The notes: generated by a model not told the origin, from the letters alone. Positions 24,459 through 34,499 are shown, counted from the first letter of the stretch. The stretch: DNA of 64,000 bases from Nocardioides agri (GCF_013778305.1 NZ_JACEIC010000001.1:845311-909310), one strand, 5' to 3'. Made by a program: numbers and translations.

Positions 24459-24994
24459 GCGTCGGAGCCTAGGGTGCGCAGGTGCGTGACGAAGCCGGGA
24501 TTCGTCAGCGCCCACGGGCCGCGCGCCGCGCGCACGAGGGCCATCGCCTCGTCGGGCGTGCGGCCGGAGCGCACCAGCGCCGCGGCGACCACCAGCCCGG
24601 AGCGGTTGAGCCCGCCCGAGCAGCGCACCAGCACCCTGCGCCCGTCGTCGACCGCCGCCGCGACCTGGTCGGCGAGGACGATCACCCGCTCCGCCGCACC
24701 CGCGTCGAGCGCGGCGTCCGCCAGCCGCAGGACGACGTGCTCGACGCCCTCGGCCGGGCCGTAGCCCTCCCTGGTCGCCAGGCTCACGACCAGGTCGAAC
24801 TCGTCGCCGACCACGCACGCCGCCGAGGACTGGGACCGGACGTCGTGCCCGCCCTGCCACAGGCCGGGCACCACCTCGTTCCAGGGTTCCGCGCACAGCG
24901 GCATCGACGTGGCCCGGCCGGTGCCGTGGCACGCGGCGCAGTCGGGCTGCAGGTCCGGCTCGGCGTAGCAGGCGTGGCACAGCACGCGCGGCAT
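24455..24994 (-). CDS. Zinc-ribbon plus dual-specificity phosphatase-like protein
   Basis: This 179-aa protein starts with a small metal site (Cys6, Cys9, Cys19, Cys22; pattern CHAC then CAAC). A dual-specificity/tyrosine phosphatase fold follows. The phosphate loop RCSGGLNRSG near residue 121 has the catalytic Cys and Arg of CX5R, and VSLATREGYG with the Asp-rich LRLADAALDAG lies upstream. It could dephosphorylate proteins or small molecules; the fused zinc ribbon is unusual and may bind nucleic acid or a partner. The ATG at 24994 is preceded closely by GAGG. It is coupled to the SDR downstream and divergent from the C25-like protease. Confidence 0.78.
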   Translation of the reverse strand: MPRVLCHACYAEPDLQPDCAACHGTGRATSMPLCAEPWNEVVPGLWQGGHDVRSQSSAACVVGDEFDLVVSLATREGYGPAEGVEHVVLRLADAALDAGAAERVIVLADQVAAAVDDGRRVLVRCSGGLNRSGLVVAAALVRSGRTPDEAMALVRAARGPWALTNPGFVTHLRTLGSDA

Positions 24995-25104
24995 CCTCGC
25001 ACCATGGACCGGTTGCGACCCCCGCGGTGGCCCGCATGGTGCCTTGTGGAGGCCGCGACCGGGCATGGAGAGTGGGACCAAAAGCTTCCTGACCGAGGAG
25101 CGCC

Positions 25105-26631
25105 ATGTCCACCACCTACGACAAGCTGCTGGTCACCCATCTCGGCGCACTGCGGCGCAAGTACGGCGCCGACGGCGCGGCGCGGGTCCGTGACGCCCTG
25201 GACGCGCTGGTCGAGGCGGACGACGCCCGCGGGCTCGACACCCGGGTGCTGCTCCTCGACAACACCTCGTCGATGAAGGCGATCGGGGCGACCAAGGTCG
25301 CCGACGGCGACTGGGTCGGCGCGCTCCGGGCCGTCGACCTCGCCGCCACCCGCTACCGCCCGTCCTACGTCGCGCTCGTCGGCGCGACCGACGTGGTGCC
25401 CCAGGCGAGGGTCCGCAACCCGATCGTCAACCGGGGCCGCGACGCCGACCCCTACGTCCCGAGCGACCTGCCCTTCGCCTGCGACCTCCCCGACACCTGG
25501 ACCGGACCCGCCGGCGGCATGCTCGACGCCGCCGACCTGGTCTCGGTGACGCGGGTGGTCGGCCGGATCCCCGACGTGGTCGGCGCCAACGAGCCGTCGA
25601 TGGTGCTCGCCGCGCTGGGCACGGCGGCGTCCTACACCCAGCGCAAGCCGACGGCGTACCAGAAGGTCCTCGCCGTCAGCGCCTCCGTGTGGGCGGGGTC
25701 GACCAGGATGAGCGTCGACCTGCTGCCCGGTCCGGCGCCCACGACGCACCTGTCCCCGCCGGCGGGCTCGCCCTGGACCAAGTCCCAGCTCGCGCCGCTC
25801 ACCCACTTCGTCAACTGCCACGGCGGCGACACCCTGCCCGACTGGCTCGGCCAGGCCCGGGGCGGTCCCGTCGACACGGTGGCGCTGCGACCGGAGGACC
25901 TGGCAGGCCGCGTCGCTCCGGGCACCGTCGTGGCGGCGGAGTGCTGCTACGGGGCGATGCACCAGGCGCCGGCGGCGATGGGCGGCCGGATGCCGATGCT
26001 GTGGGCCTACCTCGCGGGCGGCGGGTACGCCGGGGTCGGGGCGTCGACGACGGCCTACGGGCCGGCGGACTCCATGGGCCTCGCCGACCTGGTCTGCCGC
26101 TACACCGTCGAGGGGATCCTGGCGGGTGCGTCGACGGGTCGTGCCCTGCTCGACGCACGCCAGCGCTTCATCCGGGAGGCCGGCTCCCTGACGCCGCTGG
26201 ACCTCAAGACGCTGGCGCAGTTCGACCTGCTCGGGGACCCGAGCCTGGTGCCGGTGGGGCTCCCGGGCGCCGGCGTCCCGAAGGCGGTCGGCGGCCAGGC
26301 GGCCGCGGAGCCGAAGGCCGCGTCGACGCAGCTGACCCTGGTCCAGCGACGCCGGGTCTCCGCGGCGACCGGCCGCGCGCTCGGCGCCTCGGTGCCGCGG
26401 GCCGGACGCCCTCGCCGTCACGCGACCGTGTCGACCGACGACCTCGTCCGCGAGGCAGGCGTGCGGGCGCGGGTCACGGGAGACGCAGCCAGCTTCGGGG
26501 AGCACGCCGGCGCGCCGCGTGCCGGCATCACCTACCACCTGGTGCCGGTCGAGCAGGGCGGCCGCGACGGCTTCGTCGTGGCCCGCGAGGTGGAGGGCTC
26601 CCGCCAGTCCCGCGTGGTCTGGCGCAAGTGA
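25105..26631 (+). CDS. Caspase-like (C25/gingipain-type) peptidase
   Basis: This 508-aa protein has the C25-type caspase-hemoglobinase fold. The strand YVALVGATDVVP near 90-100 and VTRVVGRIPDV near 150 precede the catalytic His239 in FVNCHGGD. The likely nucleophile is Cys281 in TVVAAECCYGA, where relatives read AEACYGA. GGGYAGVGASTTAYG and FDLLGDPSLVPVG follow, also typical. There is no signal peptide, unlike secreted gingipains, so it should act in the cytoplasm. The last 100 residues are basic and may bind a partner. GAGGAG precedes the ATG. It overlaps a small OB-fold-like gene by GTGA and converges on the giant-protein operon. I infer that it processes, or is activated by, that operon's products. 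Confidence 0.8.
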   Translation: MSTTYDKLLVTHLGALRRKYGADGAARVRDALDALVEADDARGLDTRVLLLDNTSSMKAIGATKVADGDWVGALRAVDLAATRYRPSYVALVGATDVVPQARVRNPIVNRGRDADPYVPSDLPFACDLPDTWTGPAGGMLDAADLVSVTRVVGRIPDVVGANEPSMVLAALGTAASYTQRKPTAYQKVLAVSASVWAGSTRMSVDLLPGPAPTTHLSPPAGSPWTKSQLAPLTHFVNCHGGDTLPDWLGQARGGPVDTVALRPEDLAGRVAPGTVVAAECCYGAMHQAPAAMGGRMPMLWAYLAGGGYAGVGASTTAYGPADSMGLADLVCRYTVEGILAGASTGRALLDARQRFIREAGSLTPLDLKTLAQFDLLGDPSLVPVGLPGAGVPKAVGGQAAAEPKAASTQLTLVQRRRVSAATGRALGASVPRAGRPRRHATVSTDDLVREAGVRARVTGDAASFGEHAGAPRAGITYHLVPVEQGGRDGFVVAREVEGSRQSRVVWRK

Positions 26632-26873
26632 GCGCGGAGCTGACCGGCACGGTCGCCCTCCGTCTCACCGGGGTCGGGTCCAAGTCGGAGATGACGTCGG
26701 TGGTCCTGGTCCCGGACGAAGCCGGACCCGACGACGCCGTCGTGCTGCGCCGCCGCGACGCCGAGGCGCTGGACGCCGAGGCCGAGCTCGCGGCGTACGC
26801 CGGCAAGCACGTGCGGGTGCGCGGCACGCAGGGGTGGTCGACGTTCGTCGTGGACGAGATCGAGGAGGCCTGA
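26628..26873 (+). CDS. Small OB-fold-like protein
   Basis: This 81-aa protein has the pattern LTGTVALRLTGVGSKSEMTS, VVLRRRD, then LAAYAGKHVRVRGTQGW and a last strand FVVDEIEE. This resembles short OB-fold domains, by analogy; I cannot name a Pfam family with certainty. The GTG start overlaps the protease stop (GTGA), so the two are translationally coupled. It ends 8 bp from the convergent stop of the beta-propeller gene. A binding or inhibitor role toward the protease is a reasonable guess from coupling alone. Confidence 0.7.
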   Translation: MSAELTGTVALRLTGVGSKSEMTSVVLVPDEAGPDDAVVLRRRDAEALDAEAELAAYAGKHVRVRGTQGWSTFVVDEIEEA

Positions 26874-26880
26874 GCTCCGC

Positions 26881-29800
26881 TCACGGGCCTGGTCGCGGCG
26901 TGACCTGCACGAGCCGGAGCGCGGCGTAGGGCCAGCGTCGCGAGACCTGGCGCACGGTGGGCGAGGCCGGGAGCGCGTGCGGCGCCTCGGCGCACCGGTC
27001 TCCCGTCGAGGCCACGATGGCGAGGAACAGCACGAAGTGGTTGCGCGGCACCCCGGTGAGGTCGACGTCGACGGAGACCGCACGCGGCATCCGCGCGTCG
27101 AGCGTGGTGGGCAGCCGGTGCAGGGGCGTCCCGTCCGGCGCGTTCACCAGGGTCCACCCCGCCGGCGTGGCGTGCGGGTTGCCGGCCGCGAGGTCCTGGC
27201 CGAAGGCGGCCAGGTCGCCCCCCGGGCTGTTGAGCAGCGTGTCGCTGCTCGCCCCCGACCGGTGCAGCAGGATCGCGAAGGCACCGTTCTCGGCCACCGC
27301 GCGCATGTCGCGGTGGTGGAGGAGGATGTCGACGGTCGACGGCTCCGAGTGCACCTGCCAGATGCCGCCGACGACCGAGCGCGGCTGGACGGTCTCGACA
27401 AGGTCGACCTCGGTCGCCGGCACGATCGGGCGCAGCACGCCGGTCAGCGTGCGTGCGGGCGTGTGCCAGGCCGGGCGGTAGACCGCGAGCGGGTGTGCGG
27501 CGTTCCCGGAGACCAGGCCGGTCGCGGGGTCGACCCGGGTGCCGCCGACGACCGCGGTCCACAGCGCCTGGTCGATGAAGCGCTGGCCCGGCGGGTTCGT
27601 CGGCGCTGCCGGGAGCCCGCGGGTCGCTCGCTCGAGCTCGACCAGGTCCCCGAAGGTGTCGGTCCACTGCCCGTCGGCCACGACCGAGGGGTGGATCCAG
27701 CGGAACGCGGTCTGGAAGGTCCACAGCTGGTAGAGCTGCGTGGTGCCCTGGGCGATCCGGCCGGCCGCCCCGAACCGCCACGTCGGCGCGATCCCGGCCG
27801 ACGCCCGGGGGCGGACCACGACGTCCGGGCTCTCGAAGGTGTTCTCCTCGGCCGCGCCCGCGCCGCGCCGGGGGTTCGCCATCGGCGTGGGGAAGATCCG
27901 CCGGTCGTCGCGGGCGTGCACGCGCACGTAGGTGCGGGACGGCTCGGCGGCCGCGAGGTTCACCTCCCAGACGCCGCGCGCCTGCACGGCGGCGCGCATC
28001 AGCCGTGGGGAGCCGGCGGCGCCGGCGGGGTCGGTCCAGATCGACAGGTCCTGGACCGCGGCCTGCGGCAGGCCGTTGTCGAACCGGTTCCAGGGCGTGG
28101 CGGGTGGGGTCGGATGGGCGCGCGTCCAGACGCCGGTCACCGTGCCGACGTAGACCGTTCCGGGCGCCGTCGTGTCCACGGCGACCGAGTACGCCGGCTC
28201 GATCGGTCGCGCCGCGCCCACGGGCGAGCCGGGCGGCACCGGCAGCACGTTGCGCAGCCCGGTCGGGACGAACGCGCCGCCGGTGAAGAGGTAGCAGGTG
28301 TCGACCGCCGGGTTGCCGGCGTCCCCCGTCGTCGTCAGGTAGAAGTCCATCCCGCCGCCCTCCGGCACGGGGAGGATGTCGGTGAGGATCGTGGTGCCCG
28401 CCGCAGCCGAGGTCGCCGGCTGGGTGCCGGTCTGCAGGACGACGGTGGCGGTCCAGCGGCCGGCGTTCTCGACGTACCGGACGACGCCGTTGGCATAGAG
28501 CACCAGGAGGTGCTGGTTCGTCACCCAGCGCATCGTGACGACCCCACCGAGTGGTCCGATGCCGCCGGCGACGTCGCCGGCGACCAGCGACGGCACGCCG
28601 AAGTTCGGCTGGAGGTCGTTGCCGGCGTTGTCGCGCGGGTCGGCCGCGGCCAGGCCGGGGGCGACGGTGGCGAACGGGATCACCCGCCAGGTGTTGGTCG
28701 CCGCGCCGCCGACGTCGGCGGTCAGCCAGACCCGGCTGGTGCCCACGGCGATGCGCGCCGTGGTCGCGCCGGTGGCGACGGCCGCGGCGCCGGAGTAGAA
28801 GAGCGCGATCCCGTTCTCGGTGTCGAGGGGCGCGTTGGTGCGGGTCGGCATCGTGAAGTTCGCGTCGGGGACCTTGCGCCAGCCGTGGCCGAAGGCCTGG
28901 CTCACTATGTGCTGCGGCCGGGTCGGGTGGAAGACCGTGCCGCCCCCGTCGCCGAGGGCGACCTTCTCCCAGACGGTGTCCCCCGACCGCACCTGCATGC
29001 CGGCGTCCTGGAAGCCGCAGGCCACGAAGTGGCTCGACGTCGGGTGCTGGGAGAGGAACGTCGGCTGCACGGCGGCCAGCCCGTTGCAGCGGGAGGCGAA
29101 CGTGTGCGCCCGGCCGTTCTGCCGGGACACGAACACGCCGCCGTCGCAGCCCACCCAGACGTGCCGGGCGCCGGCCGCGCCCGCGAGCCGGATCGTGTGG
29201 ATGTCGGGGTGGATGTTGTTGCCGACCAGCCCGGCGGCGTCGGCGCCCGCGCCGGCGATCGGCAGGGGCGGCGCCGGGGCGGCGGTGGTGGAGATGCCGT
29301 TGACGGCCGCGAGCGCGGGGCCGGCGGCGACGTCGAAGCACCACACCCCGCCGAGGAAGTCGCCGGCGGCGTCCTGGAAGAAGTTGCCGCCCAGGTAGAG
29401 CCGGTCCACCCCGGCGACCCGGTCCGCGACGATCGCCTGGTCGTACCAGGCCTGCCCGCCCCACAGGGCCGCCGGCACGTTGCCGACCGCGGTCGCCGCG
29501 GGGGTGCCGGCCGTGACGTTCGGGATCTGGAAGACCGCCGGCGTGTCGGTGGGCGGGTTCGCCACGGCGGGCGGCGGCAGCGGCGTGAGCACGTACACGG
29601 TGTTGGTGCCCGGCACGTCCGCGAGGCTGCTGCGTCCCTGCACCTGGGACCCCGGCGCGGGCAGCGGGCTGCAGCCGTTCAGCCAGGTCCAGGTCGCCCC
29701 GTTGTCCGCGCTGAACGCGACGCCACCGGGAAGCACCGGACCGGGAGGCACGGAGCCGTGCACCGCGATGAGGATCCGGCCGCTCGAGTGCCAGAGCACG

Positions 29801-30696
29801 TCGCTCACGGCCTGCCCGGCCACGACTCCCGCCAGCGCGTCGACGCTCGTCACCCGCGTCCAGGTGTACGTCGGCCCGGCGACGCGGGTGCCCCGGAAGA
29901 GCCCTCCGCTGGTCGCGGCGAGGAGGTCGTCCACCGTGCCGGCGGCCAGGCTGCCGGCGACCCGCCCGGGGCGGCGCGCCATCCGGTAGAAGCCGATCCC
30001 CTCGAAGCGACGGACCTCCGCGTCGGGCCGCGCCTCCCAGGGGTTCTGGTCGATCGGGACGGTCGCGGGACCTCGGTTCGCGAGCACGCCGAGGCCTCCG
30101 AAGAAGCCCTGGCCGGCGGAGGTCGGGAATGGCGGCGGCTCCCCCGTGCCGACCACGACGAAGTCGTTGGCCGGGTTGCCGCCGGGGTCGAAGTCCACGA
30201 GGAGGCAGCCGACCGACCGCGGGTTGAAGTTGCCGCCGGCGAACGGGCTCAGCGGCGTCCATCCGCCGATCGGCGCCCAGCTGTGGCCGGCGTCGCCGGT
30301 GTACCAGACCCCGCCCATGCCGCTGGCGGCGTACGCCCGGAGGCCGTCGCTGCTGACGGCCAGGTCGCGGATCCGACCGATCACGCGGGGCCGGCCGCTC
30401 GCCTGCCCACGCCGTACGACGGACGGGCCGATGGGCACCCAGCGCTGGTTGTCGTTCGTCGCCCAGACCTTGGCCTCGACGCCGTCGAGCTCGTCGAGCT
30501 CGTCGGGGTCGACCGCGCGCGCCTTCCGGCCCGCCTTCTTGGTCGCCTTCTTGGTCGTCTTCCTGCCCGCCTTCTTGGGAGCCAGGTCGGGCAGCTCCTC
30601 GACGCGGTGGGCCGCGACCGCCTCGGCGACGTCGACCTCGTCGAAGGTGCCGGCCCGGGAGGCGTTGAACATCTCGCGGCGCAGGGCGGGACTCAT
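26881..30696 (-). CDS. Large BNR/Asp-box beta-propeller protein
   Basis: This 1,271-aa protein is built mostly of propeller-like repeats with Asp-box motifs (TGDAGHSW near residue 130, SADNGATWTW near 345) and many RLYLGG/VYVGT/VWVGCDGG strands, as in sialidase and sortilin-type propellers. No sialidase catalytic residues were evident. Residues about 37-62 are a Lys/Arg-rich tract (PKKAGRKTTKKATKKAGRKA) like that at the end of the giant protein. The C-terminal 250 residues form a separate domain of unknown type. There is no signal peptide. It is the last gene of the six-gene operon; its ATG overlaps the stop of the 1,268-aa gene (ATGA). I infer a scaffold or recognition role within a shared complex. 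Confidence 0.78.
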   Translation of the reverse strand: MSPALRREMFNASRAGTFDEVDVAEAVAAHRVEELPDLAPKKAGRKTTKKATKKAGRKARAVDPDELDELDGVEAKVWATNDNQRWVPIGPSVVRRGQASGRPRVIGRIRDLAVSSDGLRAYAASGMGGVWYTGDAGHSWAPIGGWTPLSPFAGGNFNPRSVGCLLVDFDPGGNPANDFVVVGTGEPPPFPTSAGQGFFGGLGVLANRGPATVPIDQNPWEARPDAEVRRFEGIGFYRMARRPGRVAGSLAAGTVDDLLAATSGGLFRGTRVAGPTYTWTRVTSVDALAGVVAGQAVSDVLWHSSGRILIAVHGSVPPGPVLPGGVAFSADNGATWTWLNGCSPLPAPGSQVQGRSSLADVPGTNTVYVLTPLPPPAVANPPTDTPAVFQIPNVTAGTPAATAVGNVPAALWGGQAWYDQAIVADRVAGVDRLYLGGNFFQDAAGDFLGGVWCFDVAAGPALAAVNGISTTAAPAPPLPIAGAGADAAGLVGNNIHPDIHTIRLAGAAGARHVWVGCDGGVFVSRQNGRAHTFASRCNGLAAVQPTFLSQHPTSSHFVACGFQDAGMQVRSGDTVWEKVALGDGGGTVFHPTRPQHIVSQAFGHGWRKVPDANFTMPTRTNAPLDTENGIALFYSGAAAVATGATTARIAVGTSRVWLTADVGGAATNTWRVIPFATVAPGLAAADPRDNAGNDLQPNFGVPSLVAGDVAGGIGPLGGVVTMRWVTNQHLLVLYANGVVRYVENAGRWTATVVLQTGTQPATSAAAGTTILTDILPVPEGGGMDFYLTTTGDAGNPAVDTCYLFTGGAFVPTGLRNVLPVPPGSPVGAARPIEPAYSVAVDTTAPGTVYVGTVTGVWTRAHPTPPATPWNRFDNGLPQAAVQDLSIWTDPAGAAGSPRLMRAAVQARGVWEVNLAAAEPSRTYVRVHARDDRRIFPTPMANPRRGAGAAEENTFESPDVVVRPRASAGIAPTWRFGAAGRIAQGTTQLYQLWTFQTAFRWIHPSVVADGQWTDTFGDLVELERATRGLPAAPTNPPGQRFIDQALWTAVVGGTRVDPATGLVSGNAAHPLAVYRPAWHTPARTLTGVLRPIVPATEVDLVETVQPRSVVGGIWQVHSEPSTVDILLHHRDMRAVAENGAFAILLHRSGASSDTLLNSPGGDLAAFGQDLAAGNPHATPAGWTLVNAPDGTPLHRLPTTLDARMPRAVSVDVDLTGVPRNHFVLFLAIVASTGDRCAEAPHALPASPTVRQVSRRWPYAALRLVQVTPRPGP

Positions 30697-33600
30697 GTCG
30701 GATCCTCCTCGGGCGTCACCCGGATCCAGCCCTCCTGCACCTCGTGCGGCTGGCGCGGGAGGTAGGCGGTCTGCGTCGCCGCGAGGATCGGGTCGTCCTT
30801 CCAGGCGAGCGTTCCGGTGCGCCGCGTGAAGGTCTGGTTCTCGCCGAGGATGCTCACGAGCGGCAGCCGGACCTCGCCGGGGTCGACCAGGAGCGGACCG
30901 ACCCGGAGCGAAGGCATCAGCTTCTTCAGGCCCGGCCCGAACCACGCGTCGGCGAGCGCCAGGTCCTTGCGCGGCAGGATGCCCGACGTCAGGTGCACCC
31001 GCCCGCCGGGGATCATCAGCAGGGTGAGGCTGCGGGTCTCCCCCCGGCGCAACACGAGCCGGCCGGCCTCGCTCAGGTACGGGTGGTCGAGGTCGACCGG
31101 GTCCTCGGCGACGGGCGCGCCCAGCACCCCGAGGTGGCCGACGTGGCGACCGGTCGGCCGCAGCCGCGCGAGCTCGGCGACCACCTTGTCGACCACGTAG
31201 AACGTCTCGAAGTCGTCGTCGAGGTAGTAGCCCAGGAGGGTGTCGTCGGCCCGGCCGAGCGTGCCGAGCTGCACCTCGAAGTCCTCGGCGGCCAGCGCGT
31301 CGAAGGCGGCCCGCCGCGCCTCCGCGGTGTGGCCCTCGAGGGTGAGCTCGTCGGCGTCGTCAGGGGCGTCGAGCGCCAGGATGGTGCGCACGACTGCGAT
31401 CGGCCGGCCGACCAGGCCGGCCAGCGTGCTGTCGCCGAGGCTGGCGAAGGTGTCGACCGACCAGAGCGTGCTGTCCACGGCGCGCAGGAACGCCGTGAGC
31501 GCCGTGTCGTGAGGCGGCTCCGGCAGCGCGCGGGCAGCCGCGTCGGCGCGGATCATCCCCACCGCGATCTGCGCGACGACGCTCTCCTGGGCGGCGATGT
31601 CCACCAGGGGCCCGGCGTCCGGCGGCACCGGCCGACCGGGGGCGCACTCCCAGGTCACCGCGTTGGTCACCGGGTCGTGCAGCACCTCGCCGATGGGTCG
31701 GCCCGCGACCGTGAACGCCTCCAGGGCCTCGTCGATGTGGTCGGGCAGCAGGAAGCCCGACACCGGGTTCACCGCCGAGGCAGGTGCGGCCTGGTTGACG
31801 AAGGCCTCCCTGACCAGCTCCGGCGCCGTCCCTGCCGGCTGCGCCGGATCGACCATCCGCCACAGCCACCGGGCCGCGTGCAGGAGCCGGGGCCGCAGCC
31901 GCAGGGTCCGGTCCGCGTCGGTCTCGAGCTCGAGGGTGGTGCGCAGCGCGTCCAACGCCGCGTCGGGCAGCTCGAGGAAGCGGCCGAAGGCGTCGACGAG
32001 CCGCACCTCCTCGACGCGCACCGTGCCGCCCAGCAGCGGCACCGGCAGCGCGCCCGCGACGGGCTTGCCGTCCTTGCGCTTCACGACCCCGACGAAGTCG
32101 ATGCCGAGCAGCTGCTCGCGCAGCCCGTCGAGCGAGGCGCTGACCAGGTCCAGCGGGTGGTCGAGGTCGGCGAGCTGCTGGATCGCGCTGCCCTGTCCGT
32201 ACGCCGTGCGTCCCGGCGTGACCTGGCGCTGGGCCTCGCTGGCCAACCACGCCTGCACCGCGGCCCGGAGCGTCTCTCCGACGCCCCGGCCGACGAGCGC
32301 ACGGCCGGTCAGCTCCCGCACCAGCACCGTGCCGGGCGCGGCGTCGGGCTCCGGCTCGAGGTCGTGGCCGGCCAGCTCCCAACCGCGCATCGTCGCGGTC
32401 CCGGTCACCGTGACCCGCCACTCCAGCCAGACGGGCACCCAGGGCTGGCGCCAGGTCGTGATCGCCACCGGGCTCGGCGGCTGCCCGTCGGCGATCGCGG
32501 CGCCGGCGATGACGGCGGAGATCTGCTCCTCGAGCGCGACCCGCTGGGCGCCGACCTCCCGCCACGTGGAGGCGGCCTTCGGCTCGACGAACGCGACGTG
32601 GCTCGTGCCGTCGTACCTGCCCTCGCTGCCGAAGAGGCGCACCATCTCGGCGTCGAGCCGGGTCTTGACCGCGGCCCGTACCCCTGGGTCGCCGCTCGGC
32701 GCGGCGGCCGCCGCCAGCCACTCCCGTCCGTAGGGGTTGAGCAGCACCGCCTCGCGCACCACCGTCAGCACCTCGGCGGGGACCGCGCCCGACCCGAGCG
32801 TCGGCAGCACCCGCGAACCCTCGACGACGCCCCGGTAGCGCGGCACCGCCGCCCGCGGGTAGCGGCACACGAGCGTGCCCTCGCTGTTGAACAGGCCGTC
32901 GCCGTGGTGCCGGTGGCTCGGTTTCGCGCCACGCACCGCGAGCACGAGCGGCGCGGGCCGGAAGTAGCGGGGCGGCGCCTTGACCACCTCGCGCAGCGCT
33001 GGGGGCGCTGGTGCCTCGCCGACGTCGGAGACGCGCGGGTTGCCGGTCGTCCGCCCGGCCTTCGGGTGCGTGGTGCGGCTGATCAGGTCCGCCTTCTGCC
33101 GCCACTCGAGGACCGGCACGGTCAGACCCTTGTCGGCAGCGCGGGACCGGCCCGCCCGACCGTGGCGGCCCACGGTCATCGGGTCCGCGCCCTGGGCGAC
33201 CTGGTCCTGGAGCACGTCGGGCCGCATCCCGGGGACCGGGCCACCGGGCAGCGACCAGAACCCGCTCTCGTGCTCGCGGTTGCCGAGCTGGTCGAGGCCG
33301 TCCGGCGTGCCGAGCTCGGCGACCAGGCCGTGGCTGAAGGCTGCCAGGAGGTCCTCCGCCGCGCGGCGCTGGTCGGCCCCCAGTCCCACGCCGTCGGCGC
33401 CCATCGCCGCGATGACGTCGTCGATGTCCGACCCGACGGCGAGGGTGAGGTCGGCGGGGTCCGGGCGGTCGTCGGCAGCCGGGAGCGCGCCGACCGGCAC
33501 CCCCATCACGCTGCCGTGCAGCAGGGAGTCGAAGCGCGGCAGGGAGTCGCCGTGCGACGTGCGCAGGGCGTTGACGAACGGCGTGCCCGAGGAGAGGTCC

Positions 33601-34499
33601 GTGCCGAGCACCCCCTCGATCCGTCGTCCGTCACTGCCGAAGATCTCGGTCACCGGGTGCACGCGCGGGCGCGCCAGGCCCGCCTCGACCTCGGTGCGCA
33701 CCTCGCGGGTGTCCGGCTCCTCGAGGTAGCTGTCGCCGAGCTCGTGGTCGATGCCCCACCGCAGGCCGGCCAGCACGGCGTCGAGGCCGGCGATGCCCCG
33801 CGCGCCGGACACCGGGTCGGCCGCGGCGTCGCTCCACCAGCCCGCGACCGTGTAGACGGCCTGGTCGCCGGCGAAGCCGTCGGTGGCGACCGCGCGGAGC
33901 TTGTCGAGGTCGGTCAGCGGGTCGTGGAACGCGAAGCGGCCGGCGCTCGCCGAGTAGCACGAGGTCCAGTGCGCGCCCAGGGAGAAGCCGTTGAGGGGGT
34001 CCACCGCGCCGGCGGGCGGCGGCACGGCGCCGGTGAACGACGGCAGCGGCGTCACGGTCTTCGCGCGCGCGTCGATCACCCAGCCGGTGGCCAGCACCTG
34101 GGTCTGGCCGTTCGGCTGGAGGGTCCGCACCACCACCCACTGGTCCGGCAGGACCGGCAGCACCGGCGTCCGCACGGCCGGGTCCGCGCGCTCCGCCACC
34201 AGCAGCGCGTCGGGCAGCGCCCAGTGCAGGTGCACGCCCTCGGGCCGCACGGCACCGGCCGCGAACGGCGCCGGATCGGTGTCGGGGTCGCCGACGACGT
34301 CGACCGTCGGCTCGCTCCCGCCGGCGGGTACGACGTAGGCCTGCACGTCGATGGGGACCAGGATGCGCGTGCGCCGTGACAGGGTCCGGTCCCACGTCGC
34401 GATCGTCGCCACGTCGACGTTGAGCTTGCTGAGCACCTCGAAGCGGCGCGAGGCGACGGCCACCTCGGCGAGGGACGAGCCGATCCGGAACTCGGGCAT
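30693..34499 (-). CDS. 1,268-aa protein of unknown function (giant operon)
   Basis: I do not recognise a family. The 1,268-aa protein has no signal peptide and no membrane segment. The composition is mixed alpha/beta with repeated charged loops. Notable segments are EGVHLHWALPDALLVAERAD (near 90), PVAITTWRQPWVPVWLEWRV (near 680) and ESGFWSLPGGPVPGM. It sits between the 335-aa gene (TGATG overlap) and the propeller gene (ATGA overlap), which makes stoichiometric co-expression likely. Its length and context suggest a structural subunit. Nothing in the sequence suggests an enzyme, and no phage structural signature was seen. Confidence 0.72.
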   Translation of the reverse strand: MPEFRIGSSLAEVAVASRRFEVLSKLNVDVATIATWDRTLSRRTRILVPIDVQAYVVPAGGSEPTVDVVGDPDTDPAPFAAGAVRPEGVHLHWALPDALLVAERADPAVRTPVLPVLPDQWVVVRTLQPNGQTQVLATGWVIDARAKTVTPLPSFTGAVPPPAGAVDPLNGFSLGAHWTSCYSASAGRFAFHDPLTDLDKLRAVATDGFAGDQAVYTVAGWWSDAAADPVSGARGIAGLDAVLAGLRWGIDHELGDSYLEEPDTREVRTEVEAGLARPRVHPVTEIFGSDGRRIEGVLGTDLSSGTPFVNALRTSHGDSLPRFDSLLHGSVMGVPVGALPAADDRPDPADLTLAVGSDIDDVIAAMGADGVGLGADQRRAAEDLLAAFSHGLVAELGTPDGLDQLGNREHESGFWSLPGGPVPGMRPDVLQDQVAQGADPMTVGRHGRAGRSRAADKGLTVPVLEWRQKADLISRTTHPKAGRTTGNPRVSDVGEAPAPPALREVVKAPPRYFRPAPLVLAVRGAKPSHRHHGDGLFNSEGTLVCRYPRAAVPRYRGVVEGSRVLPTLGSGAVPAEVLTVVREAVLLNPYGREWLAAAAAPSGDPGVRAAVKTRLDAEMVRLFGSEGRYDGTSHVAFVEPKAASTWREVGAQRVALEEQISAVIAGAAIADGQPPSPVAITTWRQPWVPVWLEWRVTVTGTATMRGWELAGHDLEPEPDAAPGTVLVRELTGRALVGRGVGETLRAAVQAWLASEAQRQVTPGRTAYGQGSAIQQLADLDHPLDLVSASLDGLREQLLGIDFVGVVKRKDGKPVAGALPVPLLGGTVRVEEVRLVDAFGRFLELPDAALDALRTTLELETDADRTLRLRPRLLHAARWLWRMVDPAQPAGTAPELVREAFVNQAAPASAVNPVSGFLLPDHIDEALEAFTVAGRPIGEVLHDPVTNAVTWECAPGRPVPPDAGPLVDIAAQESVVAQIAVGMIRADAAARALPEPPHDTALTAFLRAVDSTLWSVDTFASLGDSTLAGLVGRPIAVVRTILALDAPDDADELTLEGHTAEARRAAFDALAAEDFEVQLGTLGRADDTLLGYYLDDDFETFYVVDKVVAELARLRPTGRHVGHLGVLGAPVAEDPVDLDHPYLSEAGRLVLRRGETRSLTLLMIPGGRVHLTSGILPRKDLALADAWFGPGLKKLMPSLRVGPLLVDPGEVRLPLVSILGENQTFTRRTGTLAWKDDPILAATQTAYLPRQPHEVQEGWIRVTPEEDPT

